From NCBI GenBank assembly GCA_964036045.1, contig OZ038384.1, positions 58,315,355 through 58,379,354 on the forward strand: a stretch of 64,000 nucleotides of DNA, given 5' to 3'. This document shows, one piece after another, positions 43,720 through 54,497 of this stretch (positions within the stretch are counted from its first letter, which is position 1; each line of letters opens with the position of its first letter). The DNA is from Eutreptiella sp. 'Long Island Sound 2002'. Lineage: Eukaryota > Euglenozoa > Euglenophyceae > Eutreptiales > Eutreptiaceae. A program made the position numbers and the translations under genes. Under the pieces are notes generated by a model, which was not told the origin of the DNA, did not search any database, and was given only the letters and a program-made list of their open reading frames with translations.

Positions 43720-45216
43720 GCCCCGTACAGGTCAGTGGGGGTGACCCCCAGGACCCGCTCCGGGTCCCAGCGGGTCGTGACGACGAGGAGGAGCAGGGGG
43801 GTGCCCGGGCGCTCTTGCTAGAGGACCTGCTTCCTGTGGTGGGCACCCCTGGCCCTGGAGAGGGGGGGGGACAGGTTCGGGCTGGTCCAGCTGCGGGGTG
43901 CGTGCGTCGCCGGTGGGAGGGCGGGGCACCAGGTGGGCTCCCTGGGGAACGCCTCGCACATGACGGCGTACGAGGGGGTCCGGCTGGCGCCGTCGTACAC
44001 CGGGTGGGTCGGGCGGGGGCGGGTGGGCGCCTCGTCCGCGCCTTCCACAAATACTGTTATTTCGCCCACCTCCAGATCCTCGTCCGGCGGATGTAGAAGG
44101 TGGAGTTCCGCATCCAATTCGGACACTCCTTCTGGGTACGTGGCCCGCGCCTCGTTCAGGTACGGGGCCGTGTCCCCGGGGCAGCGCGTCCTGAGGGCGT
44201 GCAGCAGGGCTGGGGCGCTGCTGTGGAGGGACATGGCGGACCCCGCGCCCGTCAGCTGCAGGGTCTCCCCCATGGACAGGGGCCGGCCTGACCGGTTGGA
44301 CGTGCGCCACTCCATCCAGTGCCCTTAGAGGGCTGCCTCCTGCTGATGAGCCCCGGCCGGACAGCGTTCCCGATCCGGTGCATCGCCGGGAGCAGCGTAG
44401 GGGCCCCCGCTCCGTTCAGGGCGCGGCTGGCCGGGAGGGCGGCCTCCCTGAGGAAAGCCCTCGCGCTGCCTGCTGGGTCGTGCTGGGCGGCAGCGTGCGC
44501 CTCGTGCCCCTCCGTTACCGCATCCGCCACCAGGCCCCAGTTGGCCGCCTCCTGCGCTCCGCGGCGGGCTCTGGCGTGCTCCGGCCGGCCCCCCCGTCGG
44601 AGAGGCATGGTGCTGCGGGCTCTGCAAAGCGCAACGGACGTGGGGTCCCGCAGGTGCACGTGGATCCACAGGAGAGCAGCGCCCGCGGGGCCCGCGCGTT
44701 CGTGTGAGGGGACGTGCGCGCCCCCGATGCACCGGTGCAAAGCCTCCTCTTCCGTGCGTCTGTGCGGGCCCGCGGGAGGTTCGGGCCAGGGGCACGCGGC
44801 CACCTGGGAGCACTGCGCGCACCTGTTGGCGTCCGTCGGCGCTGCGAAGGATACCGTGTCGCATTCCCCGCAGAGGTGGCAGGTGTGTGGGAGGTGGGAG
44901 GGCGGCGACCAGCGGCCAAGACGGCGGAGCCAGAGGTCGTCCCAACGCTGGCGAAGGGGGGCGCGGACGCGGCGCCGGTAGTCTCTGCCGAGCGTCTTCT
45001 GCCGGACCTCCCGCCACGTGTCGTCGGGGAGAATCCCGTGGTCGCGGAAGGCGGCGATGAGGTCATTCCCCGCCGGGCGGGGGTGCCCCCGGGGGGGGGT
45101 CGCCATATACGTGTGGCGCCCGGTGAGGTGGGGCACCAGAGCGCCCCACTGGCACTCGTCCGCGGCGTCCCAGTGGAGGAGGGCCAACAGGTTGCCGTTC
45201 GCGACCGCCTCCGACC
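43616..45216 (-). pseudogene. LINE 2 ORF2, C-terminal part (left of Ty3 insertion)
   Basis: The frame SEAVANGNLLALLHWDAADECQWG... continues directly from LQVG on the far side of the Ty3 insertion (56562 onward) when the insert and one duplication copy are left out. It contains paired cysteines (CHLCGEC...CAQC), possibly a zinc-binding region like the C-terminal fingers of many LINE ORF2 proteins, and then a less conserved tail. It is split from the rest of ORF2 by 11.3 kb, so it is non-functional. Confidence 0.65.
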
Positions 45217-46003
45217 AGTAAGAAAAAGTGCTTTTCCATTGCTTTGAGGCATACTCTAGTTGTATTAGAGATGCACTGAGCATCCATGCATTTCTATCTT
45301 AGTATTGGTCCAACCAAAAGTGGTGATAACACATTTTGACCTATGGAACCAAACACCCAATCAGGATATGGAGTGGACCCCTTAATCCCCTTTCAATGTG
45401 AGGCAAATCATCTTTTCCTGAGTTGACTGAGAACTGACATATCCAAGGCAGAGCCTATGAATTTATCTATGTTTTCCCATGAATTCTTAGCTATCCTAGT
45501 GGTATGCACCCTAGGGGGCTGGGCACCTCTTTTTGAGAGGTCCTGGGTTCAATTCCTGGTCAGCCTAGCTAAGTAGGAAGATCCCATGTGACATGGCAGT
45601 GACCTCATCGCCACATGCCCTGCCACCTCAGCACATATGGGACCCAAAACAAAGAGTGCACATCTCCTGAGATGGCACTATGGAGTGAGAGTGACCATGG
45701 GGCAGTTTTCCAACTCTTTTCCAAAACATTTTAGCTATCTTTGTGAATATGCATTCCGATTTGACCTGAGTTGCAGTTTCTGTGAATATCCAATCATCTT
45801 TCGCTGTTTACACTGCAGCCCTTCATGCTTTGATCCTGATTCTCTTCTCCTTGCACACTTCTGGATTGGGTTATCCTGGATTGACTATATTTCTGCAAAC
45901 AAAAGGTTTTCATCTTCCAAAAACAAGCAGCAGGAAACCCTGCACCTACAGCAAGCAGCAGGAGAAGCAAAAACACAGTGCTGAAACCACTATAAACTTT
46001 TCT
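45217..46003 (+). repeat. 5' LTR of Ty3 copy 3
   Basis: Runs from AGTAAGAAAAAG to AAACTTTTCT, matching 55776-56561. It contains the tRNA-like segment at 45490-45569. Confidence 0.9.
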
Positions 46004-46020
46004 GGTAGCAAGAGGCAGTC
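46003..46020 (+). promoter_or_regulatory. Primer-binding site
   Basis: TGGTAGCAAGAGGCAG directly follows the LTR. It resembles the TGGTA-CAGAGC type complementary to initiator methionine tRNA, with differences, so the tRNA is only a guess. Confidence 0.6.
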
Positions 46021-46103
46021 TGTCTCTGCGCACCGGCAGCAACCCCGTGCCGTACATCCAGTGCGCCGAGTACAGGCACATATAAGCAGAAGGGTGACTG
46101 AAG

Positions 46104-48584
46104 ATGGACACAAGGAAGGAGGACGCCGACGTGAAGACAGCGCCAGCGCCTGAGGCACCGGCAAGGCCAGCACCTGGCGCTGTACCTTCGGCGGAGCCCT
46201 TACATGGGCCAGTGGATGCGGCTGAGGACTCCCTGGATGGACTCCAGACGGCCTTCGGGGCCCTGTCCGTCGAAGAGGTGGTGGCGCAGCCTGTGAAGAG
46301 GAAGAGAGAGAGCGAGAAGGATGCTGGAGAAGAAGCAGACGAAGGAGAGGAGCAAGGGCAAGACCTGACGAATGTCCCTACCTTCGAAGGCGCACCAAGC
46401 GCTTCTGGCCTCCACGCATCACCCTCTCCTTTAACCACCACACTCCCAGCCGCTGCAACATCCACTTCCACAACCAACCAGCCTATGGCAGAGGGCACAG
46501 GCTTTACTGGCATGCCTCCCTACCCCGCCTATGGTATGGGCCCACCTACCACTGCGCTCCATGAGGCAACTACTGCCAGTGAGCCGGTGGCTTCCAGCTC
46601 TGCGCCGCGATGGTATGCGGCTGAATATCCCCATCCACTCCCCGCTACTGGAACCTATGTGGATGTTCCTGGGTATGCACCTGGGTATGCAACCTTGAGT
46701 GGGTTGAGGAGAGGACCTGAATCTCTTGGTGGCAGGAGTAGAGGATCGGGAAGATCCTCCAACAGGTCCCTGACGCGGTCGGAGATCAACGAGGTGCTCC
46801 GAGGAGCCACTTCAAAAATCGTGGGCGACCTCACTCAGAAGATCCGTGAGAAACTGGAGCCCCTGATGATCCCGCCCAAAGCGTCACCTACGACGGTGGG
46901 AATGTCACCCCACCGAGTACAGGCTAACCACCTGGCGGCAGGGTTGACAAATACCCTGGGGAGCCTGAGGAGCAGACCGATGCTGACGCCTGCAGCTATT
47001 CCGAGAAGTCCTTTCGTGCCGAGAACAGCCCAGCCGCCCTACAGCCACGTGACGAACTCGACGAGGGCCGAGCTGGACCGGCTGGGGCTAACAGCCTTGA
47101 GGGCTATGGTGGACGTAGAGCCTTACGGCTCTAGTGATCTAGGCGGAGACCCCTCCTACGATGAGCCGCCGTCGATGACCTCTACTTCGCCTTCGGAGGA
47201 CGATGACCCGGAGGACCCCGAGGATCCAAAGGGGAAGAAGAAGAAGAAGAAGAAGAAGAAGACCCGACGCCCTGAGGGACGCAGGTCTCAGGAGGCGAAG
47301 GCTATTGCCACCTCCAAGATCGTGGTGAACCTGCCTGAGTTCACAGGCAAGGACCTCAGCGAGTTCGCTGAGAATTTTGGCCGGTTTCTACGACTGACCG
47401 GCCAAACCCACGCTAGTGGGCGAGTGAAGTGCAATCTGCTCCTGCAGTGCTGCAAGACCAAGTACCTGGAGAAGCAGGTCAGGCAGATCGTGACTAACTC
47501 CGCCACCTTTGCCGATGTGTTGGTTGCCTTGGAGAGGCAGTACCCAACCTACGAAACCGACCTCTCCATTAGGGCCAAGATCCAGAACCTGCCCGTGTTG
47601 CCCAACAACCCCAAACCTGGCAGGGTCTCTGAGCTGTTGGCTGACCTGGATCACTGGGCTGGACGACTGACGCCCGGTTCCTACAGCAGCGACGACCTGC
47701 TGTTCTGGTTGGTGGCCAAGCTCCCTCGAGAGCTATGGGACGAGTGTCGTTCGACGGCGGAGCGCAAGGCTGGATCCCTCCGCTACGAGGATCTATGCGT
47801 GCTACTCCTGGAGCTGGCGCTAGGAAAGGAGAGCGACCAGCACTTGAACAACTACCGTCCTGGTGGTGGAGGTTCTGGAGGCCATGGCAAAGGGTACCAA
47901 GGGTCCCGACCTGGGCAGGGGACTACCCCCAAACACGCCTACGCCCGCATCATGGAGAACGTGAAGGAGCTATTCTGGTGTGATGCCAGAGACGAGCAGG
48001 GCCACCTGCAGCACGCCCCTGACTGCGAGCAGCGAGACTGCTTTGTAGTCCAGGGGAAGCAGCAGGAAAGTAACACCGGCGCCAAAGCGAAGCTGCCGGA
48101 TCATTACAGGTGCACCATCACGTGTGCATTCTGCGGGAAGGGGAAGCACTACGAGGATGAGTGCTACCATAAGCAACGCCTATCGGCGAAGCTTAAGGGT
48201 GAAGATCCTGGCAAAGGCTCAGGCAAAGGTGGATGCAAAGGCAAAGGCAACGACTCCGGCAAGGGCAAGTCGAAAGGACGTGGTCAAGGGCAAGACAAGG
48301 GTCAAGGTGGACGAGGAGGAGGCGCTAACCGCCAGCCCGACAACAAGAACAAGGACAAGAACGGGGGCAACCCCAACCCTAATCCAGGGGGGAACTCCGA
48401 GCCCTCTGGAGGGCAGTCTGGACCTACCACACGCTCACAAACGCAGGCCCAGCAAGAACAAGGAGCCAAGCGTGAGCAAGAAGGTGGTCATGACGGCAAC
48501 GCTAAGAAGAGGAGCCGTTTCATGAGGATGGCCCGCAAATGGCGGAACAAGGGGTTCGAGGTGACCTGTCCCGCGGAGTTCTGA
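46104..48584 (+). CDS. gag: Ty3 copy 3 Gag
   Basis: 826 codons from an ATG 100 bases after the LTR. The N-terminal third is low in complexity (Pro, Thr, Ser), followed by an acidic stretch and a run of lysines (about residue 375). The capsid-like part starts near IVVNLPEFTGKDLSEFAENFGRFL and extends through LALGKESDQHLNN. A zinc knuckle CAFCGKGKHYEDEC (C-x2-C-x4-H-x4-C, about residue 675) precedes a Lys/Gly-rich nucleic-acid-binding tail. Gag packages the RNA in particles. It ends in TGA followed by CGG, and the protease continues in the same frame, so readthrough could produce Gag-Pol. Confidence 0.9.
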   Translation: MDTRKEDADVKTAPAPEAPARPAPGAVPSAEPLHGPVDAAEDSLDGLQTAFGALSVEEVVAQPVKRKRESEKDAGEEADEGEEQGQDLTNVPTFEGAPSASGLHASPSPLTTTLPAAATSTSTTNQPMAEGTGFTGMPPYPAYGMGPPTTALHEATTASEPVASSSAPRWYAAEYPHPLPATGTYVDVPGYAPGYATLSGLRRGPESLGGRSRGSGRSSNRSLTRSEINEVLRGATSKIVGDLTQKIREKLEPLMIPPKASPTTVGMSPHRVQANHLAAGLTNTLGSLRSRPMLTPAAIPRSPFVPRTAQPPYSHVTNSTRAELDRLGLTALRAMVDVEPYGSSDLGGDPSYDEPPSMTSTSPSEDDDPEDPEDPKGKKKKKKKKKTRRPEGRRSQEAKAIATSKIVVNLPEFTGKDLSEFAENFGRFLRLTGQTHASGRVKCNLLLQCCKTKYLEKQVRQIVTNSATFADVLVALERQYPTYETDLSIRAKIQNLPVLPNNPKPGRVSELLADLDHWAGRLTPGSYSSDDLLFWLVAKLPRELWDECRSTAERKAGSLRYEDLCVLLLELALGKESDQHLNNYRPGGGGSGGHGKGYQGSRPGQGTTPKHAYARIMENVKELFWCDARDEQGHLQHAPDCEQRDCFVVQGKQQESNTGAKAKLPDHYRCTITCAFCGKGKHYEDECYHKQRLSAKLKGEDPGKGSGKGGCKGKGNDSGKGKSKGRGQGQDKGQGGRGGGANRQPDNKNKDKNGGNPNPNPGGNSEPSGGQSGPTTRSQTQAQQEQGAKREQEGGHDGNAKKRSRFMRMARKWRNKGFEVTCPAEF

Positions 48585-49103
48585 CGGGGACGCTCTGGCG
48601 GCACCCAAGACCTGGTGTTTTGGGTACGTATCCGACTAGGGGGACGCGAATACCTGGGGGTATTGGACACTGGCGCCACCATATCTATAGTGGCCAAGAC
48701 AATTTTACCTTGTAGGAGCCTGAAGAACACCATGACCACCGCTGCTATACGCATGGGGGATGGACATGTGGTGCACAGCTGCGGGGACTGTGAAGTGGAA
48801 GTACCTATGGGCTCCAGGACTATCGCTCATCGGTTCTATGTGATGGACACTGAGGCCTTCGACTTTGTACTGGGGACTGACTTCTTCGTACAGCACTCCC
48901 AGATACAATCCCTGACGCTGCAAGCGCCCTACCTCCTCTACGTGGACCACGGCAGTGGCAGAGAGTCTGTGCCACTGGAGCAGTCGGAACATACCTCGAG
49001 TTACCTGAGACTATCGAAGGAGGAGCCCTCGAACATGATGGCGGCCTCCAAAACTGAGGACTATCAACTATTGGGGGAAGTCCTAGACCAAGGTCTGAAG
49101 TAG
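48585..49103 (+). CDS. pol: Ty3 copy 3 aspartic protease
   Basis: In the same frame as Gag after its TGA. The active site is VLDTGATISIV (codons from about 48658), with a later FVLGTDFF segment typical of retropepsins. The domain is about 130 residues, then a linker to a TAG at 49101-49103. It would cleave Gag-Pol. In copy 2 the corresponding C-terminal half is at 4919-5220. Whether the TAG is an inactivating mutation or present in all copies cannot be told from this window; the frame continues unchanged after it. Confidence 0.85.
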   Translation, partial: RGRSGGTQDLVFWVRIRLGGREYLGVLDTGATISIVAKTILPCRSLKNTMTTAAIRMGDGHVVHSCGDCEVEVPMGSRTIAHRFYVMDTEAFDFVLGTDFFVQHSQIQSLTLQAPYLLYVDHGSGRESVPLEQSEHTSSYLRLSKEEPSNMMAASKTEDYQLLGEVLDQGLK

Positions 49104-50195
49104 TTGGGTTACTCTCGAGAAGACCTGAGTGTGGAGTTGTTCGCCAGCGACAAGCAACATGTACTGGACCTTTACTGCAGCAAGGGGAAGAACTGCAGCT
49201 ACAAATTTTACTGGCCCTCTTTCGGGATGGCCTACGGGAACCCCAGGTTCAGTGAACTGGGGAAGGTGCTGACCAAGGTGGCCTTGGAACGTTCCCGTAT
49301 GGTCCTGTGTTCCCCCGATCCGGGAGCCCATGGGGGCAACGAGTACTGGCGAAACCTCCTGGACAGGCTGACTATCAGCTCTGTTCGTTTGCCTGATGAG
49401 GCCATCTACGTGCCTCTGGGACGCAAGACGCCTATTGGGAAGCCCGGATGGGGGAGTATGCTCAGCGTGGTGGACGGAAGTCTTACCACCATCCCCTGGG
49501 AGGACCTGGACCCGACTCTGGTCCAGGCTATACAACGAGAAAGCGATGGACTCGCCTTGGGTGACTTGAAGGATCGCCTACGACCTCAAGATGCTGTTGA
49601 GACTACACCCGGAGGAGATGAGTACGTCGTGACTGACACCAACGCCCCCAACTCTCCCTGTCATGTACCTGTTCCTGATGGAGTCTCTGAGTGTGGACTA
49701 TCTGAGCTACCTAGCTCTATCCACTCAGAAGACAAAACTGAGCACGACGCCTTCTTCGTGCAGACCTGTGTGGAGGAAGTGGAGAACGCCGAGTACGTCG
49801 CCCCACTAAAACCCCTACTCTCCATGAGGGTGGAAGACCCCGTGGACGAGGAGCTGGACCCTCGATCCAGGCTCAGGGAGTATGTGGATTCCAAGAGGAA
49901 GTTGGTGGCGAAAAAGCTATGCTACGCGAAGCCTACCCGCAGCTCATGGCCACTGAAGCAAGGACGTATGGGAGACGTATCCCAATTGAAGGAGGACCTC
50001 GAACAGAAGATCACCACCTGGTAAAGGGAGGTAGATCTTAAGCTGATGAAGAGCGTGTGGGGCGCCCATGTGAGGACCCCAGAGGAGGACGACCTCTCGG
50101 AGGAATGTGTATGTGAACCTCTCGAGCGTGCCTATGTTGCCATCGTCCACCGGAGATGGTTGAACAAGACCTTCTATATGCCTACCAAGGGCTGA
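49104..50195 (+). pseudogene. pol: Ty3 copy 3 methyltransferase-like domain and linker
   Basis: Still in the Gag-protease frame: YSREDLSVELFASDKQHVL, YCSK, then AYGNPRFSELGKVLTKVAL, SRMVLCSPDPGAHGG, YWRNLLDRL and IYVPLG. The order (ELFAS, NP-x-F, KVLTK, hydrophobic strand plus P) recalls Dam-type N6-adenine methyltransferase-like domains of some retroelements. In copy 2 the key tetrapeptide is NPPF, here NPRF. A long acidic linker follows. TAA at 50022 and TGA at 50193 interrupt the frame, and a frameshift leads into RT. Confidence 0.6.
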
Positions 50196-53100
50196 AGGAT
50201 ACTACCACGGGCGAAGAGTCGGTGGAGGACCACCTCCCGACATCTATTACTCATTGGGCAAGCAACTTACACTCTGACGAGGACATGGAGGACAAGATCA
50301 AGGTATTGGACCCGCGGGTACAGAAGCTTATAAGGACCTATCTGGAGGTGTTCGGAGAACTACCCCCTCCAGCCTCATGTGACAAGCTGGTACAGATGGA
50401 CCTCTAGCTGAAACCCGAGTTCGTGGGTCACAAGATCCGGAGGAGACCCTATCCAGCTCCTAAAGAGCAGGCCGACGAGATTGAGCGACAGATACAAGAA
50501 TGTATGCACGCTGGCCTAGTCCTGGAGTACAAGGACGGGGACTACCCCCTACACTGCAGCCCCTGTTTCCTGGTGGCTAAACCTGGGTCTACAGCCAAAC
50601 GGCTGGTAGTGGACTACGGAGAGCTGAACAAGAAGACGTTGAACCGCTCAGGGTCCATTCCCAATATGGAGTCTACCCTGGAGAAGATAGCCTCCTGCCG
50701 CTACAAGACCAAGATGGACAAGCGAAGCGGATTCTGGCAAGTGGACCTGACGCCCAACGCACAGGAACTACTGGCTTTCATCACCCCTCAGGGGAGGGTG
50801 TTCAAGTGGAAGGTCATGCCGTTTGGCGTGGCTAACGCACCCGCTCTATTCCAAGAGCTGATGAACAAGATCTTGTCCATCCTACGAAGGAGACCTAAGG
50901 TGCAGGAGCTCATATCCCGTGGTGCCCAGATGGAGGCTCACATCGACGATGTATGCCTCGGGACCAATACCCAGGAGGATCACCTAATCCTCTTGGGTGA
51001 GTTCTTTGCGGTCTGCCAGGAGAACCACACACGACTCAAGCTGGAGAAGTGTGAGTTCATGCAGGAGACCATGCAGTACCTGGGGTTTGACGTTGGCTAT
51101 GGGTGGTGGACCCCAGCGGCCTCTAAGGCCAAACCCCTGATGGATGCCAAGGTACGACACGAAGACCCCAAGAAAGGACTTCATGATGTACGCAGTTTCA
51201 TTGGGGCGTGCAACTTCTATCGCCGCCACATCAAAAACTTCACCTACACCAGCGCCGTTCTGACGGACTTGATCAAGAAGAGTACTACTTGGCGCTGGGG
51301 CCCACAAGAGCAACAAGCGTTTGACGAGCTCAAAGACAAGGTAGCCAACGCTAAGTGCTTGGGCGTGCCTAGGGCACAAGGGGAGATTATCCTGGTGACC
51401 GACGCCAGCAATGTGGGCGGTGGTGGAACGTTGTTCCAATGGCAAGCACTAGAGAAGGAAGAGTTCGACTCGGCCATTTCCCAATGGGGGACGGAAAGTC
51501 TCAACCGAGATGGAACCCTCAAACACAGCTACCCTGACGACAAGTGGGTCCTAGTACCTCTGGGCCACTGGAACTGGAAGTGGAACCAGGCCAGGGGGAA
51601 CTACTCCACCTATGAGCAGGAATTGCTCGCGGGTATGCTGGTGCTATCCTCACAAGCACGACTGTTGGGGAGTAACCCTGTGGTCTGGCTGTGCGACCAA
51701 GAACCGGTCCGCAGTTTCCAGAAGGGTCCCCCACCTGAGAAGGCCAAGCTACGACGCTGGTGGACATACCTCAGTCAACTACGGCTGACGGTACACCATA
51801 TCCAGGGAGTGAAGAACGAGTGTGCAGACTACATCAGCCGCAACAACTTCGACGCCCTGATGGGTGCCCGGTCTGAAGCGCTGGCTAAGGAGGCGTTCAG
51901 CCGTATGGACGTCCACTTGGACCTCAACATGACGATGATACGCCCCCTGGATGGACTCCAACAATCGGAGTACCTGAAGGAGTTTGGGGATATATACAAG
52001 CGCCTGGAGAAACGCCTTGAACCCCTCCTGGTCAACCAAGACCAGTGGAAGAGGGACAAGAGCTACCTCTGGCACGAGGACCGCATCGTGGTGCCTAGTG
52101 ACCGAGTCCCAGCGCTGCTGAAGTGGACCCATGAGTCCAGTGGTCATGTGGGTGCTGACTGTACCCTGAGGCTGTTCAAGCAGTGGTTCCACACTACGTG
52201 GACTGACGACCAACTGCGGAAAACCCTCCAGCCTATCGTGGACAAGTGCCCGTGCAGGTCCTGTAAACCAGGGGATATCAGGGACAGAGGTCTCTACTCG
52301 ACCCTGCCCATCCCTCACTGTGCTAACAGTGTTCTATACGTGGACTACACGGAGATGCCGAAGTTCGGGGGCTATGACTTCGCCCTCGTGGTAACCTGTG
52401 GGTTGACCAGGTTTACCAGGGTGTTCCCATGTACCAAGCACATTACCGGGGAGGAGACTATCAAGATACTCCTGGAGGAGTGGTTTTGTGTCTATGGGGC
52501 GCCCAAGGAGATCAACTCCGATGAGGACGTACGAGTACGCTCAGATACTGGCTGGTACAAGAGGGTCCTGACATCCCTCAATGTCCAGGTGTCTACGGGG
52601 ATTCCCTACTCTCACACGAGCAACCCCCTATGTGAGCGACAGATCCGTGTCCTGAAGGAGAATGTACAGATATGGTGCAAAACTGAACGCACCAGAGACT
52701 GGGTGAGACTACTCCCCGTCATATCCTTGATGATGAACTCCCAAGAGAGTTCAGCTACTGGCTACTCGCCCCATGAGCTATTCCTAGGGCGCCCGGCATG
52801 GTTCCTACATGCCCCCTATCCAGAGGACACCCATTCTTCTGTGGGTGAATGGGTTCAAGAGCAACAAGCGAAGGTGGACAAGGCCAAGGCTATGCTCCAG
52901 AGAGTGAGGGAGCGTCAGTGGACCAAGAAGAACAAGCACCGAGTACCGGCCACCTACCAAGAGGGGGACTGGGTGCTGGTGCACCACAGTGGACTACCCG
53001 CCTGGCCACGCTCTACCAGCGATGACCCATACTTCGGGCCGTACAAGATTCTATCAGTGGATGGACACCGTATCACCGTGCGGTGTTCTCCCCGTCTAGG

Positions 53101-53515
53101 GGGGACCCTGGTGTGCGCTGCTCAACACCTGAAGCGCTACTATGATCCTGAAGACCTCTGTGGGGAGGAGTGGGAGCTGAACGACGAGGAAATCGCCGCT
53201 CTGGGCCTACAAGGGGCTGCCAGCCCTATGGAAGTTGAAGGTGAACTCCCCGACATGAACGCCGAGGAGATGGCTAAGGAGGGCTTCTACCTGGTGAAGT
53301 CTATCCTACGCCACCGCTATCGCCAGGGTTGGCGCTTCCTCACCCTCTGGGAAGGGTTTGGAGTCGGAGAGGCCACCTGGGAGCCCTTCTCTACATTTGT
53401 TCTACCTGAGGGACGCCTAAACTCAGTTCTGGTTGACTACTTGTCCCAGAACAACCTTGGTGAGTTGCTGAAACTCGCTGAGACGCTTGCCTCCAAGACT
53501 AAAGCTAGGGACTGA
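50156..53515 (+). CDS. pol: Ty3 copy 3 RT, RNase H, integrase, chromodomain
   Basis: The frame opens at 50156 (EQDLLYAYQG) with one TAG at 50405-50407 (AAA in copy 2) and is then clean to 53515. RT: LVVDYGELNKKT, MDKRSGFWQVDLT, PFGVANAPALFQELMN and HIDD instead of the usual YxDD. RNase H: LVTDASNVGGGG, STYEQELLAG, LCDQEPV, ADYISRN. Integrase: HESSGH with CRSC, then YVDYTEMP, NSDEDVRV, CERQIRV. Chromodomain at about 53290-53450 (WRFLTLWEGFGV, ATWEPF). It is nearly identical to copy 1. Confidence 0.9.
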
Positions 53516-53683
53516 ACCTTACCCTTACCTGCCAAAGCGTATGTGTGAGTGTGCTAGTCCTAAGGTCCTGAGAGCAAGCCGCAGAAGTGGTGTCCTAATT
53601 ATACCCAAGTCTGCACGCTTGCTAAACCTGGAGGGTTGGCTTATTGATGCCACGGGGTACGCCCCGGGTCTCCCCTCCCCTAA

Positions 53684-53706
53684 GCGCCCAATTTCTGTGC
53701 TGGCGC
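53684..53706 (+). promoter_or_regulatory. Conserved 23-nt GCGCC...GGCGC hairpin, copy 3
   Basis: Exact match to 2037-2059 and 23569-23591. Confidence 0.65.
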
Positions 53707-54334
53707 AAAACCTTTGGGGGATACCCAGCGTACTAATCCACGTATTGTTTTCCCTACCTATCTGTCTACTACAGGGAGGGGTGGCCAAAAGCTATGAAGG
53801 CTTGAAAACGCCGTTTTGCTAAGTGGCCAAAACACTGACCTAACCACTGCCACAGCCCACCAACCCTGCTAAAATTGCAGGAAACGGGTGGGACAGTGAC
53901 ACACGCACTACAGGTCCTACACACCCTACAGTGGCACCACCCTGGTCGGCGAGCACTGGGGCAACTGGCTCAAGCCCCCACTCAGGACTACCACTCCTAC
54001 ACACACACTCTACTGGGCGTTGCGAAGGCAAAGGTGTCGTGGGTCCTAACGACCCTCCTGTGAAATGACAAGAGAACACAGCGCTGCTAAGCAACTGTGG
54101 CCTAACAGGGGACGCCACAACGCGTTTCCCCTGCTAGGGCTTGGAGGGAAGAGGTGCTCTTGCGTGCACGGCGCAGATGTCAATGGAGTCGGACTCCCTG
54201 CTCTGCCACAGGCAGAGGGGAGTTACTTGTTTGTGTGATCTGCGCCCTTGTTTAGCAGGGCATGAAAAAAAAATGGTATGCTGCTGCACCAATCACCCTA
54301 CCTGCCCACCTGTAAAGCAAAGGCAAATGAAGGG

Positions 54335-54418
54335 GCGTTTGCGGCGGAGGAACCAAGCCACTGTCCACGTATTATACGCTTCTCAGAGTGACCTATAATA
54401 CACTGTCCGCAAACACGC
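54335..54418 (+). ncRNA. Conserved double-stem hairpin, Ty3 3' region, copy 3
   Basis: Same structure as 2679-2762; its inner arm reads CGTATTATACG as in copy 2, so it is intermediate between the two. Confidence 0.6.
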
Positions 54419-54458
54419 TGAAGAATCAGCTACCCCTGTCAAGCAACCAAGCGTTAAG

Positions 54459-54497
54459 GGACTCCTCAGGTTCTCTTAAAGAACGTACCGAGGAGCC
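54459..54497 (+). ncRNA. Conserved second hairpin, Ty3 3' region, copy 3
   Basis: CTCCTC (54462-54467) pairs with GAGGAG (54490-54495); inner stem GTTCT/AGAAC. Confidence 0.6.

Noticed and set aside
17218-53515. Reassigned stop codons, because many frames continue in phase after TAA, TAG or TGA
   Set aside because: Comparing Ty3 copies, TAG stands where the other copy has Q (17626), W (18565) or K (50405), TAA where it has K (18928), and TGA where it has S (19874). No consistent meaning emerges, so mutation explains them better.
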